Of a stretch of DNA of 5,042 bases, positions 1 to 4,930 are shown one piece after another (position 1 is the stretch's first letter; the number at the start of each line of letters is the position of its first letter). This DNA comes from Thermoflexales bacterium (lineage in GTDB: Bacteria; Chloroflexota; Anaerolineae; Fen-1058). The notes under the pieces are model-generated. The model was not told the origin of the DNA. It made no database searches and worked only from the letters and a program-made list of their open reading frames with translations. The DNA lies in contig JADGQE010000306.1 of NCBI GenBank assembly GCA_017882055.1, positions 1 to 5,042 on the forward strand, in the 5' to 3' direction. Made by a program: the position numbers and the translations under genes.

Positions 1-87
1 GGCAGGTGGCAGGCGTGGCTGGCCTCTTGAGAAGATCGGGCGAAGGCCCCGGATAAGGGTCAGGCGTCACGCTGCGGTTTGCGGGGG

Positions 88-279
88 TCAGCGTGTACCC
101 CTGATGTGATTGGCTTGCTGCCGGGCTTGTTGGTCTATCGCGCGCCGTGTCGCGAAGGGCAATGCTTTCCATTCGGCCAGCGTTAGCACGTGCCCATACT
201 GTGCCAGGAAAATCTTATCGAGGTTTTGATCGATTCGGCCTGCTAGATTTGGTGCCTCGCGTGTCTCTTGCGGTGTCAT
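88..279 (-). CDS. Small hypothetical protein, 63 aa
   Basis: I do not recognise this protein. It is a 63-residue, soluble, highly polar product with no signal peptide or membrane segment. It is rich in Gln, Arg and Ala, and the C-terminal half (about residues 33-60, from LTLAEWKAL through the RRAIDQQARQQA stretch) looks strongly helical and amphipathic, with no Cys or obvious metal site. The ATG is preceded by AAAAGG with a six-base spacer, a usable Shine-Dalgarno, and the stop is TGA. It starts 38 bases after the stop of the reductase gene, on the same strand and with no terminator between them, so the two could be co-transcribed. The site and the protein-like composition favour a real gene, but its shortness and lack of a recognised family keep confidence moderate. 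A DNA-binding or regulatory role would be a guess. Confidence 0.5.
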   Translation of the reverse strand: MTPQETREAPNLAGRIDQNLDKIFLAQYGHVLTLAEWKALPFATRRAIDQQARQQANHIRGTR

Positions 280-317
280 GGTTTGCCTTTTGCTATTGTT
301 TACTAATCCGCACCCAA

Positions 318-1052
318 CTACGTCAGTGCTTCATCCATTGTGCGCAGCTGCACTTCGATGATACGCGACCGGGGTGACTGAGTGCAGGCTAACAGAACTG
401 CGCTCGCTACATCTTCGGGTTCGAGCATACCGGATTCGGCCACGCCCTGCTCTGTCCGGCCTTTGCCCAGGGCGAATTCGGTCTTGACACCGCCGGGGCA
501 AATCACGCCGACTTTGATGCCGTGCGGCCGCAGTTCCTTATCCAGGGCCTGCGCAAAACCGACCTGGGCAAACTTGGTCGCGCAATAAACCGCCTCGCCC
601 GCAAAGCCGTAAATGCCGGCCATCGACGAAATCATTAGAAGCGTGCCTGAGCCTTGCGCGATCATGACCGGAACGGCGTGCCGGGTGAAGAGGAAAGTCG
701 ATCGGACGTTGGAGTCCATCATCTCGTCGTATTCTTCGGCGCTGGTATCGATCAATTGCTTATAGTTTCCGATACCGGTGTTGTTGATCAAAATATCCAG
801 CGTACCGAAATTCTCCATGGCCGCTGCGACCGCCCGGCGGGCGGTTTCTTCGTCACGGGCATCACCGACGACCGACACGGCTTTGCCGCCGGCCAATCGA
901 GCAGACTGTTCCAAGTCTATCAGTCGTTCTTGCCGCCGCGCCGTGACAACCAGATTTGCGCCTTCAGCCGCCAACGCCAGGGCACAGGCCCGACCAATGC
1001 CCGCGCTTGCGCCGGTGATGAGTGCTACTTTACCTGCCAACTTTCCAGCCAT
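318..1052 (-). CDS. Short-chain dehydrogenase/reductase (SDR), probably NADP(H)-dependent
   Basis: This is a cytosolic oxidoreductase of the classical SDR family with a single Rossmann-fold domain. Its 244 residues match the usual length of about 250. The nucleotide-binding glycine motif TGASAGIG is at residues 13-20. The Arg pair at 39-40 after the second strand suggests preference for NADP(H) over NAD(H). Asp64 sits in the usual adenine-contact position and NNTG is at 90-93 (the family norm is NNAG). The catalytic set appears complete: Asn115, Ser143, Tyr156 and Lys160 (YCATK), followed by PGGVKT at 186-191. The variable substrate loop (about 192-210) does not identify the substrate, so no pathway or symbol is assigned. 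The ATG start is supported by AAAGGAG five bases upstream. It is the first gene after the terminator of the two-component operon, so it needs its own promoter. The small 63-aa ORF follows it. The family call is very sure; the exact activity is unknown. Confidence 0.95.
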   Translation of the reverse strand: MAGKLAGKVALITGASAGIGRACALALAAEGANLVVTARRQERLIDLEQSARLAGGKAVSVVGDARDEETARRAVAAAMENFGTLDILINNTGIGNYKQLIDTSAEEYDEMMDSNVRSTFLFTRHAVPVMIAQGSGTLLMISSMAGIYGFAGEAVYCATKFAQVGFAQALDKELRPHGIKVGVICPGGVKTEFALGKGRTEQGVAESGMLEPEDVASAVLLACTQSPRSRIIEVQLRTMDEALT

Positions 1053-1145
1053 GATTTCTCCTTTGCCTGTTCTTCAATGATCGTCTTCATCGGTATTTTG
1101 ATATTGCAGTGTACGACTCCCCTGAAAAAAGGTCGGGTTGAATCA

Positions 1146-1179
1146 AACGTACCAATCTCGAAACGGAGATCGGTACGTT
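1146..1179 (-). other. Strong imperfect hairpin in the leader region of the reductase gene
   Basis: The arms AACGTACC (1146-1153) and GGTACGTT (1172-1179) pair perfectly. After one A/C mismatch the inner arms ATCTC (1155-1159) and GAGAT (1166-1170) pair again around a six-base loop. On the minus strand it lies past the terminator of the kinase gene and about 80 bases before the Shine-Dalgarno of the reductase. No T-tract directly follows; the nearest run of Ts on the minus strand is about 16 bases further on, so it is not a standard terminator. It could be a regulatory RNA element, a dyad operator or a dispersed palindromic repeat. I found no convincing -35/-10 pair for the reductase in this gap. 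Confidence 0.55.
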
Positions 1180-1264
1180 GTTATCTGAATAGAGTGCCCC
1201 CACCCTGCATCCCACAGATTACGAGGCTTCAATCGTTCATGATCGGAGTCGCGCCTGGTGGTTT

Positions 1265-1300
1265 AAAAAACTTGGGCTGAGCCGCTCACTCATCCCAAGT
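1265..1300 (-). terminator. Intrinsic terminator of the response regulator-kinase operon
   Basis: Read on the minus strand, ACTTGGG (1300-1294) pairs with CCCAAGT (1276-1270). A second small stem, TGAG/CTCA, can form inside the 17-base loop. The right arm runs straight into six Ts (1270-1265). The hairpin begins 29 bases after the kinase stop codon. Position, stem and T-tract together make this a typical Rho-independent terminator, and it separates the two-component operon from the downstream reductase gene. Confidence 0.82.
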
Positions 1301-1329
1301 CATTTGAAGCAACTTCGGTGAACGGTCTT

Positions 1330-2424
1330 TCAGTTGATCTGCATCTGCAGCATGACTTTGGTCCCGCGCCCGACCGCGCTGTCGATCGTCAGCGTGCCGC
1401 CCAGCATCCCCACCCGATCCTTCAAAGTCTTCAGGCCAAGACCCGAGGCGTTTGGCGCGTTGAGCACCTCGGCGACATTGAAGCCGCTGCCGTTATCTTC
1501 AACCATGACCTGCGCCGTGTCTTCGTTGATGTCCAGCATAATTTGAACGCGCGAAGCATGGGCGTGAGCACGGACATTCGCCAGCAGTTCTTGAATCACC
1601 CGGAAGATGACGACTTCTTTATACGGCGTAAAACGCCGCTCGTTGCCGGTGACCGTTAAAACGGTCGGCAAGCCGGACTTCTCGTTGAAGTTATCGACGT
1701 AGCGGCGCAGGGTCGGGATCAAGCCCAGGTCGTCGAGCATCATCGGCCGCAGATCGAACATGTAGTCGCGGACTTTCTGGAACGTCGACGTGACGGCCGT
1801 CTTCAAATCGCCTAACTCGTTGCGCGCGCGCCGGGGATCGCTGTCAAAGACACGCTCGCAAATCTCGGCCTGCAAGATCAAATTGGTTAAGGACTGGGCC
1901 GGCCCGTCGTGCAATTGACGGACCAGACGCTGGCGTTCCTGCTCCTGCGCCTCGATGATGCGCACCACCGCGGGCTGGCCGGCGCCCTCGCTGCCGTCGG
2001 CCGACGACGACGCGGCCGCAGCGGCCGAGCTCTGAGGCGCCTGTTTCAGCGCATCGGCGGTTTTACGCACATGCGCCACATAGCGGCCAATGTTCTGCTG
2101 ATCGCTTTGCAGTTTTTCCAGCTGACCGCGCATCATAAACAACCGCTTCTGCGCGTCGAGCGCCGCCGTGTAACCCGTTTGCAAATCGACCCGCGGCACC
2201 GTATCCAGGCTGGATTCCAGCTGCTTCAGGTGGTTGGCCGCCTGCGCATTTCGCTGCGCCAGCCGATCAACCTCGGCGCTGGTCTGCTGGATCAGCAGAT
2301 CGATCTCTTTCAATTCTCTCTGCGACTGTTCCAGTTCAGCCTGCGCCTCTTCGGAGAGTTGCTGCATCGGCGACATGGGGACAGTTGCAGAGGTAGGCGC
2401 AGCGGGTCTCTTTGGGTTAGCCAA
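1330..2424 (-). CDS. Cytoplasmic sensor histidine kinase, DegS/NarL-system type (HisKA_3 + HATPase_c)
   Basis: This ATP-dependent autokinase should phosphorylate the response regulator encoded just upstream. The 364 residues contain no membrane segment, so it senses an intracellular signal or a partner protein. Domain order: a Pro/Ser-rich start (1-19), a long Glu/Gln/Leu-rich coiled-coil region (about 22-128), an Ala/Ser/Gly low-complexity linker (131-150), the dimerisation and phosphoacceptor domain with RQLHDGPAQSL (His172), and the ATPase domain with the N box around Glu279 and Asn283, the G1 box DNGSGF (310-315) and the G2 box GLGL (328-331). Asp173 and Gln177 form the DxxxQ pattern linked in this family to phosphatase activity on the partner regulator, so it may act both ways. 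The HDGPAQ core resembles Bacillus DegS, as does the soluble coiled-coil N terminus. The start codon is TTG, chosen because AGGAG lies eight bases before it; the next in-frame ATG (residue 17) lacks such a site. The gene ends 29 bases before a clear terminator. Confidence 0.94.
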   Translation of the reverse strand: MANPKRPAAPTSATVPMSPMQQLSEEAQAELEQSQRELKEIDLLIQQTSAEVDRLAQRNAQAANHLKQLESSLDTVPRVDLQTGYTAALDAQKRLFMMRGQLEKLQSDQQNIGRYVAHVRKTADALKQAPQSSAAAAASSSADGSEGAGQPAVVRIIEAQEQERQRLVRQLHDGPAQSLTNLILQAEICERVFDSDPRRARNELGDLKTAVTSTFQKVRDYMFDLRPMMLDDLGLIPTLRRYVDNFNEKSGLPTVLTVTGNERRFTPYKEVVIFRVIQELLANVRAHAHASRVQIMLDINEDTAQVMVEDNGSGFNVAEVLNAPNASGLGLKTLKDRVGMLGGTLTIDSAVGRGTKVMLQMQIN

Positions 2425-2432
2425 GCGATTTA

Positions 2433-2437
2433 CTCCT
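2433..2437 (-). promoter_or_regulatory. Ribosome binding site fixing the TTG start of the kinase
   Basis: On the minus strand AGGAG ends eight bases before the TTG at 2424-2422. It lies wholly in the 23-base gap between the regulator stop (TAA) and the kinase start, so the kinase has its own initiation site and does not rely on overlapping stop/start coupling. The good site combined with a weak start codon is why I prefer TTG over the later ATG codons. Confidence 0.75.
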
Positions 2438-2447
2438 GCTCATGCAA

Positions 2448-3161
2448 TTAATCAAGACTGTGGTCGGGTTGCGACTGAGTGTCTTGCAGCCGCACCCAGC
2501 CGTGCCGAATCGCGTAAATGGCCGCCTGCGTTCGATCTTCCACATTCAATTTGCGCAGGATGGAGGTCATGTGGTTCTTCACGGTCTGATGGCTGATCCC
2601 CAGTTGATGAGCGATCTTCTTGTTGCTCATGCCGCGCGTGATATATTGTAGAATCTCCATTTCACGCGGCGACAACGGCACCAAAGACTCTTCGCTCGGC
2701 TCGCCCGGGAACACGCCATACTTCTCGCTGGCGCGCAGCAGCCACGGCGCGACCTGATCTTCATCCATGACCTTGTCACTGATCACATAGCGGCCCTGGC
2801 TGACTTCGTGCACCACTTCGATAATGCGGGCCGGGCTGACCTCTTTGGAAAAGTAAGCGTGCGCCCCGCCTCGAATCGCGTGGAACATCTGCTCTTCGTC
2901 ATCATAAGCCGTGAGGATCACCGTGCGCACGCCGGGCGCTTCTTTTCGCATGCGCTGAACGACTTGCAGGCCGTTCAAGCCGGGCAGGTTGACGTCCATC
3001 AACACCACGCGCGGGGCCAGCTGGCCGGCTAGCTGCAGCGCCATTTCGCCGTCGGACGCTTCGCCGACGACCTCGATATCTGGATCGAGCGACATCGCGT
3101 CGCGCAGACCCTGACGGAAGATTTGATGATCGTCCACAATCAAGACAGAAATCTTAGGCAC
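2448..3161 (-). CDS. NarL/FixJ (DegU-like) response regulator with LuxR-type DNA-binding domain
   Basis: This is a cytoplasmic transcription factor that accepts phosphate from the kinase encoded 23 bases downstream. The receiver domain (about 1-121) shows the acidic pair Asp10-Asp11, the phosphoacceptor Asp56 in LMDVNLPG, the switch Thr84 and the conserved Lys106. The LuxR-type helix-turn-helix (about 161-222) begins LSPREMEIL and includes NKKIAHQLGISHQTVKNHM, with the recognition helix near 190-201. All residues needed for phosphorylation and DNA binding are visible. The connecting linker (about 122-160), rich in Asp, Glu and Pro, is longer than in typical NarL-type proteins and gives a total of 237 residues against the usual 210-225. 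The GTG start is backed by AAGGTG four bases upstream and places the receiver start exactly where expected. Transcription likely begins at the promoter at 3344-3372. Targets are unknown; autoregulation through the inverted repeat at 3178-3204 is possible but unproven. Confidence 0.95.
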   Translation of the reverse strand: MPKISVLIVDDHQIFRQGLRDAMSLDPDIEVVGEASDGEMALQLAGQLAPRVVLMDVNLPGLNGLQVVQRMRKEAPGVRTVILTAYDDEEQMFHAIRGGAHAYFSKEVSPARIIEVVHEVSQGRYVISDKVMDEDQVAPWLLRASEKYGVFPGEPSEESLVPLSPREMEILQYITRGMSNKKIAHQLGISHQTVKNHMTSILRKLNVEDRTQAAIYAIRHGWVRLQDTQSQPDHSLD

Positions 3162-3165
3162 ACTT

Positions 3166-3171
3166 CACCTT
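3166..3171 (-). promoter_or_regulatory. Ribosome binding site for the GTG start of the response regulator
   Basis: AAGGTG on the minus strand ends four bases before the GTG at 3161-3159. It supports the non-ATG start, which is also required by the receiver domain: the first strand (KISVLIVDDH) begins at residue 3, and no ATG occurs before it in frame within the leader. Confidence 0.65.
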
Positions 3172-3177
3172 CAGCGG

Positions 3178-3204
3178 AGTATCCTCACCTAAGGCTTGGA
3201 TACT
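3178..3204 (-). promoter_or_regulatory. Inverted repeat beside the response regulator ribosome binding site
   Basis: Perfect 7-base arms AGTATCC (3178-3184) and GGATACT (3198-3204) flank a 13-base loop that holds a small CC/GG core. The structure ends six bases before the AAGGTG ribosome binding site of the regulator. As RNA it would be a leader stem-loop able to influence initiation. As DNA it is a dyad of a size suited to a dimeric LuxR-type regulator. Which of these, if either, is real cannot be told from sequence. Confidence 0.5.
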
Positions 3205-3234
3205 AAGTGCACTCACGAAAGTCCCGCGGAATTC

Positions 3235-3261
3235 GTCATTCCCGCAAAGGCGGGAATCCAG
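3235..3261. repeat. REP-like dispersed palindrome (ATTCCCGC-N4-GCGGGAAT)
   Basis: An 8-base perfect inverted repeat, ATTCCCGC (3238-3245) and GCGGGAAT (3250-3257), surrounds the tetraloop AAAG, with flanks GTC on the left and CCAG on the right. This consensus, GTCATTCCCGC with its mirrored half ending GGGAATCCAG, recurs in intergenic regions of many unrelated bacteria as a REP- or dRS3-like element (known from memory). Here it lies in the untranslated leader of the two-component operon. It would form a stable RNA hairpin, but has no T-tract and is not a classical terminator. Confidence 0.65.
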
Positions 3262-3343
3262 ATTAGCGCAGGCTAGACACTCTGCGCGGGTGTGACGACA
3301 TCCAGAGTAACCCCTACATCAACTTGGAAGCTACAGTAAAAGC

Positions 3344-3372
3344 AGTATACCAAAAATGGAGGGGCGATGCAA
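3344..3372 (-). promoter_or_regulatory. Sigma-70-type extended -10 promoter of the two-component operon
   Basis: On the minus strand TATACT (3349-3344, five of six consensus bases) is preceded by TGG, giving an extended -10 element. TTGCAT (3372-3367), which keeps the TTG of the -35 consensus, lies exactly 17 bases upstream. Transcription would begin near 3337 and give a leader of about 175 bases before the GTG of the regulator. The site lies directly after the glycosyltransferase stop, so the regulator-kinase pair need not depend on upstream transcription. Confidence 0.7.
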
Positions 3373-3406
3373 GCGAGGTGCGGCCCTTGCTAATCATACC
3401 CGATCT

Positions 3407-4849
3407 TTACTGCACCTGGTAGACGGTGAGATGTTCGGGGCTAAAGCGCGATTGACCGGCAAACACCGCACGCAGCAACGGGGCCTGCGACAGGTGCGGA
3501 TACCAGCCCGGAAAGGTCACCACATACTTTGCGCCGCGCGCCTGAATGATGTTGAGTAACCGATCTTCATCGCGAATGAACGGAATCACTTCGGGCGAAA
3601 TCAAACCCGCCAGATCGAGCAGCGGACGGCGTGTGAAGTAACCGATCGCGCCGATGTCGTGTGCGGCGATCAACGCTCCCGGTGGCGCATGCGCCTCGAG
3701 CCAACGGGCCACCCGCACCATTTCATTGTCGATGACATCCACATCGGTCGCGTAGGCGGTAGCGCCAATCGGCACGAAGGCGACCAACGTTGCGCCGATC
3801 GAAACCAGCAGTGCCGTCCGCACCGTTCGCGGCCATCGAATCGACATGACCCAATCGAATGTGCCGCCGATACCGTATAACAGCAGGATCGGAATAATCG
3901 GCATCAAATAGCGGCCATGCTGATAAGCCACCGGCAAACGCACGCTATAGACCAGCCCATGTGCACCGATCCAGATCAGCGGCAGCAGTTGAAGCCACCG
4001 ACTTCGATCGCGCAGCCGTGGCCGGTGTGCGGCGATCCAGCTGATCAAGCCCGGTATCATCAACAACTGCGCACCGACGAATGGCGCGAGGAGCATGTCG
4101 CCCACGCTGCGCAACCAGAGTGATAAATTGCTCAGCACTTCCGCATATTCTTGCTGTTTGGCGTAGAAGGTATTGGGGAAAAGCGATCCACTCGCACGCC
4201 AATTGAGCCACACGCCCGGCGCCAACGCGATCAATCCGATCACCAGCATCGCCAACAACTGCTTCGGTCCACCGCGTATCGATCGGATCAGTACACCGAT
4301 CGCGGCCAGGCCGATCAGCAGCAGACCTTCCGGTCGGGTCAAGGTCAACAACCCGCCGCACAGGCCAATGGCCCAGCCGGGCGCATCGGCCAGCAACCGA
4401 TCGATCACGCCCAGCGCCAATGCAATGAATAGCATCGTTTCCATGCCGGACGCCGCTGCCCAGATCATGTGCCATTCCAGCACGCACGCCAGGCCAACGG
4501 CCCACGCGATCGATCGGCGAGCCGGAAACAGCCGGCGAGCCAAGCGGGCCAGCAGCCACCCGCTCAACGCGAGACTGATTGCTCCAAGACCCAGTGTCCA
4601 CAGGTAAGGATCGATCTGCAGACGATAGGCGAAGCTAATCAGAAGGGTCCATAGCGGCGCGGTTGAGCCGGCGCTGGGCTGACCGGCCACGTAAGCCAAC
4701 TCGCCGGTTTCGGCCCAGTTACGGGCATAGGTCTGATGAATCCACGCATCGTCGAGGGGATAGCCAGAGTGACCGCGCGCTGCGGCGACTCCGCCGTATA
4801 CACCGACGACGACCACCGCAAGCACGACGAAGACGATGAGGGATCGCAT
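3407..4849 (-). CDS. GT-C-type integral membrane glycosyltransferase (PMT/ArnT/AftB-like)
   Basis: This is probably a polyprenyl-phosphate-sugar-dependent glycosyltransferase acting on the outer face of the cytoplasmic membrane. The 480 residues begin with a membrane helix (3-23) and show about ten hydrophobic segments up to residue 366. The first external loop carries the acidic pair Asp33-Asp34 in PLDDAWIHQTYARN, the expected position of the catalytic or metal-binding acid in GT-C enzymes, then a GSTAPLWTLL stretch (61-70). TRPEGLLL (171-178) and HGRYLMP (311-317) are further landmarks I associate with this group. Residues from about 370 form a soluble C-terminal domain with AHDIGAIGYFTRRPLLDLAG (396-415), also characteristic. 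The sugar and acceptor cannot be inferred. The ATG gives a proper first membrane helix, yet no Shine-Dalgarno precedes it: a stem-loop ends 16 bases before. It follows the truncated exported-type protein on the same strand. The gene is unusually dense in GATC (26 copies counted by eye). Family certain at fold level; exact family tentative. Confidence 0.85.
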   Translation of the reverse strand: MRSLIVFVVLAVVVVGVYGGVAAARGHSGYPLDDAWIHQTYARNWAETGELAYVAGQPSAGSTAPLWTLLISFAYRLQIDPYLWTLGLGAISLALSGWLLARLARRLFPARRSIAWAVGLACVLEWHMIWAAASGMETMLFIALALGVIDRLLADAPGWAIGLCGGLLTLTRPEGLLLIGLAAIGVLIRSIRGGPKQLLAMLVIGLIALAPGVWLNWRASGSLFPNTFYAKQQEYAEVLSNLSLWLRSVGDMLLAPFVGAQLLMIPGLISWIAAHRPRLRDRSRWLQLLPLIWIGAHGLVYSVRLPVAYQHGRYLMPIIPILLLYGIGGTFDWVMSIRWPRTVRTALLVSIGATLVAFVPIGATAYATDVDVIDNEMVRVARWLEAHAPPGALIAAHDIGAIGYFTRRPLLDLAGLISPEVIPFIRDEDRLLNIIQARGAKYVVTFPGWYPHLSQAPLLRAVFAGQSRFSPEHLTVYQVQ

Positions 4850-4865
4850 GGAAACTAACTAATGA

Positions 4866-4901
4866 AACCCCGCAGGCTGCTTCGAAAGAACCTGCGGGGT
4901 T
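4866..4901 (-). terminator. Stem-loop after the truncated upstream gene, probable terminator or attenuator
   Basis: The perfect 11-base GC-rich arms AACCCCGCAGG (4866-4876) and CCTGCGGGGTT (4891-4901) enclose a 14-base loop. On the minus strand the hairpin begins eight bases after the TAG of the partial gene and runs into GTTTCATTAGTT. The T-tract is therefore short and interrupted, and termination may be incomplete. Since the glycosyltransferase ATG follows after only 16 bases, there is no room for a promoter between them, so partial read-through or a promoter upstream of the hairpin is needed. Confidence 0.65.
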
Positions 4902-4930
4902 AGTTTATGCTATTTCTGCTTCAAGATCAA
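4902..4930 (-). promoter_or_regulatory. Possible weak promoter for the glycosyltransferase gene
   Basis: On the minus strand TTGATC (4930-4925) and TAAACT (4907-4902) are 17 bases apart, each matching four of six sigma-70 consensus bases. The pair overlaps the end of the partial gene. A start about seven bases downstream would fall inside the right arm region of the stem-loop as read on this strand, so such transcripts would lack part of the hairpin. This is a weak match and may be chance. Confidence 0.25.

Noticed and set aside
1..70. Possible start of a further minus-strand gene at a GTG (70-68)
   Set aside because: About 23 codons of Pro-rich sequence without a visible ribosome binding site, cut by the window edge. 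There is too little to support a gene; the 4-base GGGC/GCCC palindrome there is also too short to call.
1053..1145. Promoter for the reductase gene, for example TTTTCA with CAATAT
   Set aside because: All pairs tried match the sigma-70 consensus poorly or have wrong spacing. A promoter must exist after the terminator at 1265-1300, but I cannot place it.
654..1280. Plus-strand open frame of 208 codons
   Set aside because: It lies antisense to the reductase and runs on through the intergenic hairpin and terminator. The encoded sequence has no domain pattern, while the minus-strand frame has every SDR motif.
1909..2451. Plus-strand open frame of 180 codons with repeated FQFSLRLF segments
   Set aside because: This is the antisense shadow of the kinase coiled-coil region. 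The apparent repeat mirrors the Glu/Gln/Leu heptads of the real protein.
3263..3301. 12-codon frame in the regulator leader as an annotated gene
   Set aside because: It is too short for coding evidence, and its possible AGGGG site is only moderately placed. It is mentioned only as a leader-peptide possibility.
3369..3390. Hairpin GCAAG/CTTGC after the glycosyltransferase stop, as a terminator
   Set aside because: Only five pairs with a 12-base loop, no directly adjacent T-tract, and it overlaps the -35 element of the stronger promoter call.
3945..4601. Minus-strand open frame of 218 codons inside the glycosyltransferase gene
   Set aside because: It is a different frame of the same strand, rich in Arg, Asp and Gly as expected from shifted GC-rich codons, with no recognisable family. 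The main frame encodes clear membrane helices and GT-C landmarks.
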